A stretch of 61,560 nt of DNA from Pseudomonadota bacterium (GTDB lineage: Bacteria; Pseudomonadota; Gammaproteobacteria; Acidiferrobacterales; UBA6901), in contig JAJYEE010000013.1 in NCBI GenBank assembly GCA_021790335.1, forward strand, positions 1 to 61,560, read 5' to 3'. The stretch's first letter is position 1. Every line of letters starts with the position of its first letter. Positions 48,740 through 57,580 of the stretch are shown in pieces. Made by a program: the position numbers and the translations under genes. The notes beneath the pieces are model-generated. The model was not told the origin of the DNA and searched no databases. It worked only from the letters and a program-made list of their open reading frames with translations.

Positions 48740-49453
48740 ATGCCGATATTGATGCCATCCAACTCAAAGTTTCTGTTTCCGCCTCCCGAGACCGCGTCTG
48801 CGGAAGGGCTGCTGGCGATCGGCGGCGATCTGGGCAGCGAGCGCCTGCTCGAGGCCTATCGCCGCGGCATCTTCCCCTGGTACAACGCCGGACAGCCGGT
48901 GCTGTGGTGGTCACCGGATCCACGTATGGTGCTTTTTCCACAGCAGCTGAAGATTTCCCGCAGCCTGCGCAAGACGCTGAGACACGGAGGATTCCGCGTT
49001 ACCCTGGACACGGCGTTTCGCGCGGTCATCGAAGGCTGTGCGGCGCCGCGCCGCAACAGTCCCGGCGCCGGCACCTGGATCACCGCAGAGATGCGGGATG
49101 CTTATTGCCGCCTGCATGCGGAGGGCCACGCCCACTCGGTAGAAACCTGGCAGGGCAATGACCTCGTGGGCGGCCTGTACGGTGTTTCGCTAGGTGGTGC
49201 GTTTTTCGGGGAATCCATGTTCAGCCTGGCCACCGACGCGTCCAAGGTCGCCCTCGCCCATCTGGTACGCCAGCTCGAGGCATGGAACTTCAGTCTGATA
49301 GACTGTCAGGTGGCGTCTGCGCATCTTTTCAGCCTTGGCGCCGAAGAGATTCCCAGGTCCAGATTTCTTGCGCTGCTCGCAGCCGCCCTCAAGGCTCCGG
49401 GGCGGCACGGCGCCTGGAGACTTGAAACACAGCCCGCGGCAACCCACCCATGA
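48740..49453 (+). CDS. aat: Leucyl/phenylalanyl-tRNA–protein transferase
   Basis: A 237-residue enzyme that adds Leu or Phe to proteins with N-terminal Arg or Lys, creating an N-degron. Conserved stretches are [76 protein letters not shown] and [14 protein letters not shown]. It overlaps bpt by 4 bp (49450–49453), so the two transferases are coupled. Its product is read by ClpS, encoded 5 kb downstream. Confidence 0.96.
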   Translation: MPILMPSNSKFLFPPPETASAEGLLAIGGDLGSERLLEAYRRGIFPWYNAGQPVLWWSPDPRMVLFPQQLKISRSLRKTLRHGGFRVTLDTAFRAVIEGCAAPRRNSPGAGTWITAEMRDAYCRLHAEGHAHSVETWQGNDLVGGLYGVSLGGAFFGESMFSLATDASKVALAHLVRQLEAWNFSLIDCQVASAHLFSLGAEEIPRSRFLALLAAALKAPGRHGAWRLETQPAATHP

Positions 49454-50211
49454 CAGCCACCCAGGACAAACCCGACCTGTACCTTTCGATGCCGCATCCG
49501 TGCAGCTACCTTGCGGGGCGAACCAGCACGATCGTGTTTGTGGACCCACATCAGCCGCTCGATGCCAGCCGCTATGCGGACTTCGTTCGACAGGGGTTCC
49601 GCCGCAGCGGCGAGCTGGTCTATCGACCCTATTGCCAGCGATGCGCAGCCTGCGTTCCGGTGCGCATCCCGGTACCGCGTTTCCGTCCTTCGCGAGGGCA
49701 GAGGCGGGTATGGAAGAGGAACACCGACATCCGCGTGACGATCAGACCGGCGATTTTCAGCCCCGAGCATTTTTCGCTCTACCGCCATTATCAGGCCGGG
49801 CGCCACGCCGGCTCCACCATGGATGATCCGGATCCGGAGAAATACATCGGCTTTCTGCGCAGCCCGCACATAGAAACCGTTTTCTGCGAACTGCGCGTGG
49901 CCGACCCGGCAGTCGATGCGTCCGCCCCGCAACCGCGCAGCGACGGGACCTTGCTGGGCGTTGCGGTCACGGACGTGCTTCCGGACGCCCTGTCCGCCGT
50001 CTATACGTTCTACGATCCCGACGAAAAGGCGCGTGGCCTGGGGGTTTATGCGATTCTCTGGCAGATCGCCGAGGCGCAACGGCGCGGGCTGTCCTGGGTG
50101 TACCTCGGCTACTGGATCGCCCAGAGCCCGAAAATGGCCTACAAAACGAACTTCCAGCCACTGGAAGCCCTGCACGACGGGCAGTGGACAACCCCCCGGA
50201 CAGACGTTTGA
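49450..50211 (+). CDS. bpt: Aspartate/glutamate leucyltransferase (arginyltransferase-like, Bpt)
   Basis: A 253-residue enzyme of the ATE family. In bacteria, Bpt transfers Leu to N-terminal Asp and Glu. Conserved pieces are [12 protein letters not shown], the Cys-rich [17 protein letters not shown] near residue 58, and [18 protein letters not shown] near the end. The coupling with aat (4-bp overlap) and the nearby clpS and clpA give the complete bacterial N-degron input set. The length matches Bpt (about 240–255). Confidence 0.94.
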   Translation: MTATQDKPDLYLSMPHPCSYLAGRTSTIVFVDPHQPLDASRYADFVRQGFRRSGELVYRPYCQRCAACVPVRIPVPRFRPSRGQRRVWKRNTDIRVTIRPAIFSPEHFSLYRHYQAGRHAGSTMDDPDPEKYIGFLRSPHIETVFCELRVADPAVDASAPQPRSDGTLLGVAVTDVLPDALSAVYTFYDPDEKARGLGVYAILWQIAEAQRRGLSWVYLGYWIAQSPKMAYKTNFQPLEALHDGQWTTPRTDV

Positions 50212-50367
50212 GCGGTCATCATACCGTCATGGTTCTGCGCTAAGTTGGCGCCGGATACCGATGAATTTCGGCCGAACGTCAGTGCTATGGCCACCCATCG
50301 GAAACGGTCCAGCACCTGATGCAGGGCGCAGACGGCAAGCGGATTGCTCCAACCCGGGGACAAAACC

Positions 50368-50616
50368 ATGCTCAGCTTTCTATTCCGCCTCATTCATGAC
50401 TTCCATGCTGGTCACGGGTTCAACCCTAATACACTGTATATCAATACTTTTCATTACCGTAACCTGCGAGAGAGCGTCCCTGGTCTGACGGCCGATTCCG
50501 ATCTCGCCCGCTTTCTCGACGTCGACATCATCCTCAGCGAAGAGTCCATTCACCCGCATGTCGCTTGGTTGATCCCGCAAAGCCGCCAGCGCGCTGGCGG
50601 CAGGTCCGGGCGATAG
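50368..50616 (+). CDS. Small hypothetical protein
   Basis: An 82-residue protein. The ATG at 50368 is preceded by a GGGGAC region, and the product starts with a hydrophobic/aromatic stretch ([21 protein letters not shown]). The compact helical middle ([21 protein letters not shown]) looks structured. No family is recognised. It is placed between bpt and infA on the same strand with gaps of about 150 and 140 bp. Confidence 0.5.
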   Translation: MLSFLFRLIHDFHAGHGFNPNTLYINTFHYRNLRESVPGLTADSDLARFLDVDIILSEESIHPHVAWLIPQSRQRAGGRSGR

Positions 50617-50755
50617 GACCCACCGGCAAGCCACAGCCTGTCCCGGCGTGCCCCCCTCCGAAATGCGGCTTTACGCCCATCCACGAGTGGGGCATCATAC
50701 GGCGCCAGCACACGGGGCAACGTTCCCGTTCCGAAATTCATCCGCGAGGTCAGGT

Positions 50756-50974
50756 GTGGCGAGAGAAGAAAACATTGAAATGGAAGGGACGATCATCGAG
50801 ACCCTGCCCAACACCCTGTTTCGGGTGCAGCTTGAGAACGGTCATATAGTCACCGCCCACATTTCCGGCAAGATGCGCAAGAATTACATCCGCATCCTTA
50901 CCGGCGACAAGGTCACCGTCCAGCTTACGCCTTACGACCTCTCGAAAGGTCGCATCACGTTCCGCGCACGCTGA
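50756..50974 (+). CDS. infA: Translation initiation factor IF-1
   Basis: A 72-residue OB-fold protein that binds the A-site of the 30S subunit with IF-2 and IF-3. The start is GTG at 50756: the product [19 protein letters not shown] matches IF-1 exactly from the second residue, and no ATG is possible at this place. The rest ([28 protein letters not shown]) is canonical. A longer frame from 50648 was rejected because IF-1 is always about 72 residues. Confidence 0.96.
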   Translation: MAREENIEMEGTIIETLPNTLFRVQLENGHIVTAHISGKMRKNYIRILTGDKVTVQLTPYDLSKGRITFRAR

Positions 50975-51011
50975 CGAAACCGGCTGCGGTCCGAAGGGAT
51001 TCCGCCGGACT

Positions 51012-51356
51012 TCAGCTCCAGCATTTTTCGCCCACAAGCAGTGCCTCGGGCATCAAGGCCTTAAGCGCTCCGGCAATTTCCAGGATCACCCCGGGCCTGG
51101 GACGCACCGACACCCACAGCAGGTTTAGACGCATGTTGAGGTCGGCGAACACCACTTCGGCATAGCGGCCCAGCACCGCCTGCATGCTGCCTAGGGCTTC
51201 TGCAAGCTGATGTGCCGGGCGGTCGCGCAGGCCCGGAAACAGGATCATGAAATCGCTCAGCCGCTGACCGCATTCGTCACGCGTTGGCACACGCTCGTAT
51301 AGCGGCCGGTTCGCCCCCAGCGTCAGCGAAGGCTGCGACTGGATCATGAATTTCAT
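51012..51356 (-). CDS. Hypothetical protein, 114 residues
   Basis: A minus-strand frame with good coding character: regular hydrophobic spacing (LSDFMILFPGL, LAEALGSMQAVLGRYAEVVFADLNMRL), and a C-terminal Cys-Trp-Ser end. A start at codon 4 is also possible. I know no family. It lies directly downstream of the DsrE-like gene on the same strand, separated by tandem hairpins, and converges with infA. Confidence 0.45.
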   Translation of the reverse strand: MKFMIQSQPSLTLGANRPLYERVPTRDECGQRLSDFMILFPGLRDRPAHQLAEALGSMQAVLGRYAEVVFADLNMRLNLLWVSVRPRPGVILEIAGALKALMPEALLVGEKCWS

Positions 51357-51416
51357 GCCACTACCCTAAGCCAAGGTGCCGATCCGAGGCAAGCGATCGA
51401 TGGCACAGCGTATCCG

Positions 51417-51484
51417 CCCAAGGACTCCGGATGTCAGCATCCGGAGTCCTTGGGGTGGACACCGGCAGTGGCAGCCACTGCCGG
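51417..51484. repeat. Two tandem perfect stem-loops between the DsrE-like gene and the downstream gene
   Basis: The first hairpin is a perfect 17-bp stem with a TCAG loop (arms 51417–51433 and 51438–51454, CCCAAGGACTCCGGATG and its complement). The second has a perfect 10-bp stem with a 3-base loop (51462–51484, CCGGCAGTGG / CCACTGCCGG). They start 13 bases after the stop of the DsrE-like gene (minus strand). Neither is followed by a T-run on either strand, so they are not classical intrinsic terminators. They could stabilise the mRNA, bind protein, or act as a factor-dependent terminator. Confidence 0.6.
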
Positions 51485-51496
51485 CTGCCGGACCGG

Positions 51497-51925
51497 TTAC
51501 GGACGCACCAGCGTGTAGCCGCGGTGCACCAGCTTCACGATCTGCACGATGCCGGCGGGAACCGGATGTGCATACGGATCGAGTTTCGGCTTGTAGCCGA
51601 GCTGCTTGGTCATGGCTGCCAGCGTATTCTCGCAGGCATCGAACCGGACACCGGAAGCCCACAGACTCTGTATGCGACCGACGTTGGGGTTCTTGGCGAA
51701 CAGCAGCTTCAGACCCGGCCCGAACGCGACCACATGGATTTTCACGTGATCGAGGCCATAGGATTTGATGAGGTTGTTGGCGACATTGAGCACCAGGGTC
51801 TCTTTGGCGGGCGTTGCATCGCTGATCTGCAGCACTACCTTGGTCTCGGCTGCCTGTGCCGGCGGACTCGCATACAGCATCGCACCGAAAACCAGCAGGG
51901 CCAGCAACATTAGGCGATTACGCAT
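51497..51925 (-). CDS. Exported DsrE/DsrF-like family protein
   Basis: A 142-residue protein. The ATG at 51925 is preceded by GGAGTG and starts a clear signal peptide (MRNRLMLLALLVFGAMLYASPPAQAA, cleavage after QAA). The mature part (about 115 residues) has the alternating strands and helices of the DsrE/DsrF/TusD-like fold (KVVLQISDATPAKETLVLNVANNLIKSY, VHVVAFGPGLKLLF). One Cys (RFDACENTLAAM) lies in the position used by some sulfur-relay members. Cytoplasmic members carry sulfur; this exported form is less well known. The role is not fixed. Confidence 0.7.
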   Translation of the reverse strand: MRNRLMLLALLVFGAMLYASPPAQAAETKVVLQISDATPAKETLVLNVANNLIKSYGLDHVKIHVVAFGPGLKLLFAKNPNVGRIQSLWASGVRFDACENTLAAMTKQLGYKPKLDPYAHPVPAGIVQIVKLVHRGYTLVRP

Positions 51926-52389
51926 GAGACACTCCTCCATTTCAGTGGTTATCTTGATAAACATCGGAGCTCGGTGAAGCCGGGTCTGTGCCCTTGGGTT
52001 CGGACCACCCCCGGGTCGAGCTTTTTTTACGTGGGCCATCAAACGGTAAGACGATTCAACGCGCGGATTTATTTCCGCTCCGATGCGGGATGCATCCGGA
52101 CGCAGTCAGCGGCCGCTCCCAGAGAAAGCCGGGGAATGTAGGTCCGCCTTCACAACGAATTGCCGGGGCCAGACGATAACCGGGTTCGGTAGGCCCTTTT
52201 AAACCGTAGGGCTTCTCGGACTCCGCAAGCCGTGCCCCAGCCTGGACAGGGGCACGGCTTGGCAAAACCAGGTCCGGCGGAATCCGCAAAAGGCACCCCC
52301 ACATCGCAGCGGGGTGCTTCGCTGCTGCCCGATGAGGAGGATTTCCGCTGCTTGGCCGGCCCGGCAGACCGCGGCCAGGGCCGGGGGCG
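51926..52389. other. Intergenic region with hairpins, no gene
   Basis: This 464-bp region lies between clpA (ends 52390, minus) and the DsrE-like gene (starts 51925, minus). It holds the clpA terminator (52286–52317) and a second strong stem-loop: CAAGCCGTGCCCC (52226–52238) and its complement (52249–52261), with a 10-base loop. No protein frame or tRNA is supported. Confidence 0.5.
52286..52317 (-). terminator. Rho-independent terminator of clpA
   Basis: On the minus strand, GCACCCC (52317–52311), an 11-base loop, GGGGTGC (52299–52293) and CTTTTGC form a stem-loop with a short T-run, 70 bases after the clpA stop codon. Confidence 0.6.
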
Positions 52390-54627
52390 CTAGAACTCGA
52401 AAACGAGTTCGTCGTCCTTGATGCCCACACGCACGTGTCCGCCACCCGCAAGCTTGCCGAACAGCAGTTCGTCAGCCAGGGGCTTTTTCACCTTCTCGCG
52501 GATCAGGCGCGCCATGGGCCGGGCACCCATTGCCGCGTCATAACCGTGCTCGGCCAGCCACGCGCGGGCGCCTTCGTCGAACTCTATCGTGACATTGCGT
52601 TCCTCCAGCTGCGCTTCGAGCTCGAGGATGAACTTGTCCACCACATGCACGATCGTGCCCTTGTCCAGCCGCTTGAACGCAATGACCGCGTCCAGCCGAT
52701 TACGAAATTCGGGACTGAATATCCGCTTGATCGCCTCGACATCATCGCCACTGTGGTCCTGGTGGCGGAATCCCATCGAGGAACGGCTCATGGAATCGGC
52801 ACCGGCATTCGTCGTCATCACGATGATGATGTTACGAAAGTCCGCCTTGCGGCCGTTGTTGTCCGTCAGAGTACCGTGGTCCATTACCTGGAGCAGTAGA
52901 TTGAACACATCCTGATGGGCCTTCTCGATTTCATCGAGCAGCAGCACCGCATGCGGATGCTTTGTCACCGCATCGGTCAGTAGGCCGCCCTGATCGAATC
53001 CGACGTAGCCCGGCGGCGCGCCGATCAGGCGCGAAACCGTGTGCCGCTCCATGTACTCCGACATGTCGAAGCGGATCAGCTCGAGCCCCAGCACCTTCGC
53101 AAGCTGGCGCGTGACCTCGGTCTTGCCGACGCCGGTCGGGCCCGAGAACAGGTAGGAGCCTATCGGCTTTTCCGGCTGACCCAGCCCGGAACGCGCCATC
53201 TTGATCGACGTCGCCAACGCGTCGATCGCCTGATCCTGTCCGAACACCACCAGCTTCAGATCCCTTTCCAGGGTGCGCAATGCTTTCATGTCTGAAGAGG
53301 ACACGCTCCTCGGGGGAATGCGCGCGATCTTGGCAACAATGTCTTCGACATCGCTCACCCCGATGGTCTTCTTGCGCTTGGCCGGCGCCAGAAGATGCAT
53401 GCCGGCCCCCGCCTCGTCGATCACGTCAATTGCCTTATCGGGCAGATGCCGATCGTTGATGAAGCGCGCCGACAGTTCAGCGGCGCTGCGCAGCGCCTGG
53501 CTGGTGTAGCGCACGCCGTGGTGCTCCTCGAAACGCGCCTTCAGCCCGTGCAGTATCTGAACGGTCTCTTCGACGCTGGGCTCGGTCACGTCTATCTTTT
53601 GGAACCGCCGCGAGAGCGCCCGATCCTTCTCGAAAATGCCGCGATACTCCTGGTAAGTCGTGGACCCGATGCATTTCAGGTCACCGGAGGAAAGCACCGG
53701 CTTGAGCAGATTAGAAGCATCCATGGCGCCGCCGGAAGCGGCGCCGGCGCCAATGATGGTATGGATCTCGTCGATAAACAGGATCGCGTGCTCCTGCTTC
53801 TTGAGGTGATGCAGCACGGCCTTCAGGCGCTTCTCGAAGTCGCCGCGGTATTTCGTTCCGGCGAGCAGTGCCCCCATGTCGAGCGCATAGATCGTGTTCT
53901 TCGACAGGACTTCCGGCACTTCCTCGTCGACGATCTTCTTCGCGAGCCCCTCGGCGATCGCTGTCTTGCCGACACCGGCCTCACCCACATACAGCGGGTT
54001 GTTCTTGCGGCGACGGCATAGGATCTGGATCGTACGCTGCAGTTCGTGCTCGCGGCCGATGAGCGGATCGATCTTTCCGGCGCGTGCACGCTCGTTCAGA
54101 TTGACCGTAAAGATGTCGAGCGGACTGCGCTCCGTCGCCCCGCCGCCCTCTTCGCCCTCTTCCGGCGCCGGCAGCTCGGGCTGGCCCTCTCCGGGAACCT
54201 TCGAGATCCCATGGGAGATGAAGTTCACCACATCGAAACGGCTGATATTCTGCTTGTGCAGAAAATACACCGCATGCGAGTCCTTCTCCCCGAAAATCGC
54301 AACCAAGACATTGGCGCCGGTAACCTCCTTCTTGCCGACACCCTGGACGTGCAGGACCGCACGCTGGATCACGCGCTGGAAACCGAGCGTGGGCTGGGTA
54401 TCGCTTTCGCTGCCGGCCGGAATGCTGGGGACACCCTCGTCGAGGAAGGTCTTGAGGTTCTTGCGAAGCTCGTCGATATTGCCGCCGCAGGCGCGGATTA
54501 CACGCGCCGCGCTGGGATTATCCAACAGTGCGGCAAGCAGATGCTCCACCGTAATGTATTCATGGCGCTTCTCGCGCGCGTCCTGAAATGCCGCATTCAG
54601 CGAGAACTCCAGTTCCTGAGACAACAT
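52390..54627 (-). CDS. clpA: ATP-dependent Clp protease ATP-binding subunit ClpA
   Basis: A 745-residue AAA+ unfoldase that feeds substrates to ClpP. The N-domain (about 1–145), the first NBD with Walker [10 protein letters not shown], and the second NBD with GPTGVGKTE and DEIEKAH are in order. The ClpP-binding loop is present as SSMGFRHQ, where IGL/IGF-type motifs lie in ClpA. The ATG at 54627 ([14 protein letters not shown]) is the family start and has GGGAGG upstream; an in-frame extension to 54723 was rejected. It lies 75 bp after clpS on the same strand; ClpS directs N-degron substrates to ClpA. Confidence 0.95.
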   Translation of the reverse strand: MLSQELEFSLNAAFQDAREKRHEYITVEHLLAALLDNPSAARVIRACGGNIDELRKNLKTFLDEGVPSIPAGSESDTQPTLGFQRVIQRAVLHVQGVGKKEVTGANVLVAIFGEKDSHAVYFLHKQNISRFDVVNFISHGISKVPGEGQPELPAPEEGEEGGGATERSPLDIFTVNLNERARAGKIDPLIGREHELQRTIQILCRRRKNNPLYVGEAGVGKTAIAEGLAKKIVDEEVPEVLSKNTIYALDMGALLAGTKYRGDFEKRLKAVLHHLKKQEHAILFIDEIHTIIGAGAASGGAMDASNLLKPVLSSGDLKCIGSTTYQEYRGIFEKDRALSRRFQKIDVTEPSVEETVQILHGLKARFEEHHGVRYTSQALRSAAELSARFINDRHLPDKAIDVIDEAGAGMHLLAPAKRKKTIGVSDVEDIVAKIARIPPRSVSSSDMKALRTLERDLKLVVFGQDQAIDALATSIKMARSGLGQPEKPIGSYLFSGPTGVGKTEVTRQLAKVLGLELIRFDMSEYMERHTVSRLIGAPPGYVGFDQGGLLTDAVTKHPHAVLLLDEIEKAHQDVFNLLLQVMDHGTLTDNNGRKADFRNIIIVMTTNAGADSMSRSSMGFRHQDHSGDDVEAIKRIFSPEFRNRLDAVIAFKRLDKGTIVHVVDKFILELEAQLEERNVTIEFDEGARAWLAEHGYDAAMGARPMARLIREKVKKPLADELLFGKLAGGGHVRVGIKDDELVFEF

Positions 54628-54701
54628 CTGGCTACCCTCCCGGAAACACTTCCGGCGCAAGCTTTGGCGCGGGCCGTCGCGCGCAACAATTTCCCCAGGA
54701 G

Positions 54702-55019
54702 CTATTCTGGCTCCATCGTACACTGCAGCGGATGCTGGTTATCCGCAGAAAACACCATCACCTGACGCACCTTCGTTTCAGCCACCTCGCGCGTATAAAG
54801 GCCGCACACACCGATACCCTTCTGGTGCACATGCAGCATGATGCGCGTCGCCTCCTCCCGGTTCTTGTGGAAAAAACGCTCCAGCACCACAATCACAAAC
54901 TCCATGGGCGTATAATCGTCATTCAGCAAAATAACTTTATAGAGCTGCGGTCTCTTTAGCTGCGGCTTAACCTCCTGAACGACGAGACCATCAGTATATT
55001 GCAGCTGTTTGTCGCTCAT
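54702..55019 (-). CDS. clpS: ClpS, N-degron adaptor of ClpAP
   Basis: A 105-residue adaptor. The conserved block [17 protein letters not shown] carries the Asn-Asp-Asp residues that bind N-terminal Leu, Phe, Trp or Tyr; [21 protein letters not shown] follows with the conserved His; the C-terminal helix interacts with the ClpA N-domain. It lies just upstream of clpA, the usual arrangement. A weak sigma-32-like pair (CTTGAAT, 13 bases, TCCCAAAAT on the minus strand around 55069–55096) lies about 50–75 bp upstream of its start, with a stem-loop (55067–55087) inside it. Confidence 0.96.
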   Translation of the reverse strand: MSDKQLQYTDGLVVQEVKPQLKRPQLYKVILLNDDYTPMEFVIVVLERFFHKNREEATRIMLHVHQKGIGVCGLYTREVAETKVRQVMVFSADNQHPLQCTMEPE

Positions 55020-55385
55020 GACGCTCTATTACTCACAGATTAGACCATACCCGCTAAGTATCTACATTTTGGGACCGTCGCCCAAAAATTCAAGACTTTT
55101 CAGAAATTAAGCCGGTCCTGACGGGGAATAAAGTCCCGGCGATGTCAGCTGCCAGACACCGCCGCCGCACACGGTCCAGAGCGGCCATAAGCTTCCGGTT
55201 GTCAACGTGCAATATCCTTGACTTGGACAAAAAAAGCGGGAAGATGATGCACGTGCGGGCTTGATTTTATGCGGAAAAGCGCCGTCAAGAACGGGGTTGC
55301 GATTCCGGTTTCAGGGACGCACTCTTGTCTTGGCAATAAAAATGGCGCCGCAATACGGCTCCGTTGAGAACTAGGGGGATGTGGC
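55020..55385. other. Divergent region between clpS and the cold-shock gene
   Basis: This 366-bp region contains a 7-bp stem (TTTTGGG 55067–55073 / CCCAAAA 55081–55087) and AT-rich stretches (55080–55100, 55225–55290, 55335–55345). It should hold the clpS promoter and the promoter and long 5' leader of the csp gene, as is usual for cold-shock genes. No exact start site can be fixed by eye. Confidence 0.4.
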
Positions 55386-55592
55386 ATGGCAACAGGTACT
55401 GTTAAATGGTTTAACGCCAGCAAAGGGTACGGTTTTATTTCACCCGCAAATGGCGGTGATGATGTATTCGCCCACTTTTCAGCAATTGAAATGGACGGAT
55501 ACAAAACCCTCAAAGAAGGGCAACAGGTCGAATTTGAAATACAGGAAGGGCCAAAGGGTCCGCAGGCAACCAACATTCGCGCATTGGCATAG
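55386..55592 (+). CDS. Cold-shock-like protein
   Basis: A 68-residue CSD-fold RNA-binding protein. RNP1 is KGYGFI (about 13–18) and RNP2 is DVFAHFS (about 26–32); both are complete, and the start [18 protein letters not shown] is canonical. It melts RNA secondary structure. It is followed by an intrinsic terminator at 55629–55654, so it is monocistronic. The short AGGGGG before the ATG is a fair ribosome-binding site. Confidence 0.95.
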   Translation: MATGTVKWFNASKGYGFISPANGGDDVFAHFSAIEMDGYKTLKEGQQVEFEIQEGPKGPQATNIRALA

Positions 55593-55628
55593 CGCGATCC
55601 GGTCCTGCCGGAAGGTGTCATTCCTGAG

Positions 55629-55654
55629 CCCGGCGCCTGCCGGGTTTTCTTTTT
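55629..55654 (+). terminator. Rho-independent terminator of the cold-shock gene
   Basis: CCCGGC (55629–55634), GCCT loop, GCCGGG (55639–55644), then TTTTCTTTTT (55645–55654): a short perfect GC stem followed by a T-tract, 37 bases after the csp stop. Confidence 0.85.
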
Positions 55655-55772
55655 CCGGAGACCCGAAACATCCGCCCGTTCGCCGGGTCAAAGGGACTTA
55701 CGGCGGAAGTCTGCGGGACACGCGCCCCGGATAGCGCGCAACACGCCCGTACGGGCGGGAGGACAGCCTAAG

Positions 55773-55997
55773 ATGAATGTCAGAAAGCTGGAAGACGGAC
55801 GCATTGTGCTGGAACTGGAGAAGGCCGAACTCGACTCGCTGGCACGACCGGTTATCGCGCATGCCGAAGAGATGCACAGTGCCCTGCTCGATCTGGCGGA
55901 TATCCTGCGCAGCGCCGGATATGGCATGCGCGATCAGTTCCGGCAGCCACCCCATCCGTGGGACGCCGGCGCGCAGCATCCGAGCATCGAAAAGTGA
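55773..55997 (+). CDS. Small hypothetical protein, 74 residues
   Basis: The ATG at 55773 is preceded by GGAGG at about ten bases. The product is acidic-helical (LEDGRIVLELEKAELDSLARPVIAHAEEMHSALLDLADILRS) with a polar Pro/Gly tail (HPWDAGAQHPSIEK). It is followed ten bases later by another small gene on the same strand, so they may form an operon. No family is recognised; the helix could be a regulatory or adaptor protein. Confidence 0.55.
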   Translation: MNVRKLEDGRIVLELEKAELDSLARPVIAHAEEMHSALLDLADILRSAGYGMRDQFRQPPHPWDAGAQHPSIEK

Positions 55998-56007
55998 GGT
56001 GCCACTC

Positions 56008-56214
56008 ATGAACATCGCGAATCAGACCGCCGAGTCGCTAAGCGTGATCCTGGACCCTGAAGAAGCGCAACGCCTGGTCGAGGGATTGAGCGAACATCTG
56101 ACGCTGCTGGGCCAGCCCGCAGAGAAGCTGCTCAACCTGCTGCTCGGTGCAGGCGTACGGGCGCCCCAGCCGGCGGGACATGTCCGCACCGAATACATGC
56201 CTCCACTCAAGTAG
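56008..56214 (+). CDS. Small hypothetical protein, 68 residues (left, intact copy)
   Basis: The ATG at 56008 has GAGGTG upstream. The product is mainly helical: MNIANQTAESLSVILDPEE, then LVEGLSEHLTLLGQPAEKL and a C-terminal EYMPPLK. Its codons from about 56041 onward lie inside the 587-bp direct repeat, so a copy without its own start exists at 58115–58288. It ends 10 bp before the 3' end of the truncated icd copy on the other strand. The role is unknown. Confidence 0.55.
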   Translation: MNIANQTAESLSVILDPEEAQRLVEGLSEHLTLLGQPAEKLLNLLLGAGVRAPQPAGHVRTEYMPPLK

Positions 56215-56627
56215 GGAACCCCCGCTACATTCGGGCGATGAGGGCTTCGCCGAAACCGGAGCAGGAAACCTGGGTGAGGCCGTCGACGCCAGCCAGCACC
56301 CGCGCCAGGTCGTAGGTAACGGTGCGGGCAGCGATCGCCGCGGTCATGCCCTTGATGATCAGATCGGCCGCCTCGCTCCAGCCGAGATAGCGCAGCATCA
56401 TCTCCGCGGAAAGAATCATGGACCCGGGATTCACCTGGTTCTTTCCGGCATACCTGGGCGCCGTGCCATGGGTCGCTTCAAACACGGCGACTGAATCCGC
56501 GATATTCGCACCCGGAGCGATGCCGATCCCCCCGACCTGGGCGGCGAGCGCATCGGAAATGTAGTCGCCGTTCAGATTGAGCGTGGCGATCACGTCGTAT
56601 TCCGCCGGCCGCAGCAGGATCTGCTGC
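56041..56627. repeat. Left copy of the 587-bp direct repeat flanking the TA cassette
   Basis: The 587 bp from 56041 reappear at 58115–58701 in the same orientation (offset 2074). I see one mismatch (T at 56058, C at 58132). The copy spans most of the 68-codon gene and the last about 134 codons of icd. Both edges are abrupt: outside it the two sequences are unrelated. Confidence 0.95.
56225..56627 (-). pseudogene. Truncated icd 3' fragment
   Basis: The last about 134 codons of isocitrate dehydrogenase, identical in translation to the end of the complete gene at 58299–59564. The sequence breaks at 56627 (within QQILLRP), after which the frame reads MLERP and then unrelated DNA, so no full enzyme can be made. 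It lies on the minus strand and converges with the 68-codon gene. It is one part of the left repeat. Confidence 0.92.
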
Positions 56628-57310
56628 GGTCTTTCCAGCACGCTTCAGCAGTTCCCCGTTACTATGTTCCCGCCCCTGTCGGCCTTGAGCTTCGCTTCGG
56701 TATTCCCGGCATGACCGTGGAACAGTGCACGGTGCCGGCCGCCATCGGCACGGATTTTGTGCTGTCGCACGCGGAGACTCAACATCCCAAAGCACAAGAT
56801 CTGGTTCTCTCGCGCGAACTCAAGCATCTGCACAAGCGCCAGATCATTTTCTGAGCCTGGCCAACATCCGATATGTCGCATTCCAGACGGCGGTTACAGA
56901 CGATGAACCGGAAAGCCAGCGAGCCATAGGCGGCCTGTTCACTGTTGCGGCTGGAGAATGTCCCGGTGGTGTGCCCGCGGATCAGCGGCGACAGCAGCGT
57001 CGCCAAGCGGTACGCAGCGCGGCCATTGTCCGCGAGCACGCCAGGGCGCAACCAGATCCAGGATTCACGGCACTTCCACGACATAATGCGCCAGGTGCGC
57101 GTCGGGCAGAAACTCCTGCGCAGCGGTAGCAACAGATAGCTCGAATCCCGGTCGATCGGGTGGATGTCATCGTCTTCTGCCACTTGTTTGAATGAGCACC
57201 GGTTATCTCGAAATGACCTGCGACAAGTCCGGCGGAGCCTAAACACGGCCCCCGCTGCGATTCACGGCCAGAATCGTGGACCCCGGTAACTGTTTGCTGG
57301 TAACATGGCA
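56628..57310. other. Left part of the cassette between the repeats, no clear complete gene
   Basis: About 680 bp. A plus-strand reading frame reads on through the repeat junction and, from an ATG at 56712, encodes about 47 residues (GMTVEQCTVPAAIGTDFVL..., ending at TGA near 56853); codon use looks coding, but it has no known domain, so it may be the 3' end of a truncated gene. Minus-strand frames (56779–57246 and 56982–57311) are Cys/Arg-rich and unsupported. No integrase or transposase was recognised. Confidence 0.35.
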
Positions 57311-57313
57311 ATG

Positions 57314-57338
57314 TGCCACAATTAATTTAATTGTGTCA
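57314..57338. promoter_or_regulatory. Palindromic operator candidate before the toxin–antitoxin genes
   Basis: A perfect palindrome CACAATTAA-T-TTAATTGTG (57317–57335) extended outwards with one mismatch to 57314–57338. It lies 15 bases before the antitoxin ATG (57353), overlapping the likely promoter. Antitoxins of the Phd/YefM type bind such sites for autoregulation. Confidence 0.6.
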
Positions 57339-57352
57339 CGAAGGATCATGCC

Positions 57353-57580
57353 ATGAAAAAACTCAGTATCCGGGAGGTCCGCAAGGAACTGGCGCAGCTT
57401 GACGAACTGGTGTCGCGCGAGGGCGAGGTGATGATTACGCGTCGTGGCCAGCCGATTGCACGCCTGCTGCCGCTTCGCAGCAAACGGATAATGCCCTCGC
57501 ACGCTGACCTGCGCGCCGGCATGCCTCGCCTGAAAAAGGGCAGCGAAAAACTGATCCGCGCCGAGCGGAACGAGCGCTGA
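57353..57580 (+). CDS. Antitoxin of Phd/YefM type
   Basis: A 75-residue protein. The N-terminal fold reads SIREVRKELAQLDELVSREGEVMITRRGQPIARLLPL, the pattern of the DNA-binding Phd/YefM domain (about 1–50). The C-terminal 25 residues are basic and would wrap around the toxin. GAAGGA precedes the ATG. Its stop shares one base with the toxin start (TGATG, 57578–57582), which couples translation. It should repress its own promoter through the palindrome at 57314–57338 and neutralise the PIN toxin. Confidence 0.85.
   Translation: MKKLSIREVRKELAQLDELVSREGEVMITRRGQPIARLLPLRSKRIMPSHADLRAGMPRLKKGSEKLIRAERNER

Noticed and set aside
50400-50440. GGGTTCAACCC resembling a tRNA T-arm
   Set aside because: It lies inside a plausible small gene, the stem is too short, and no other tRNA arms surround it.
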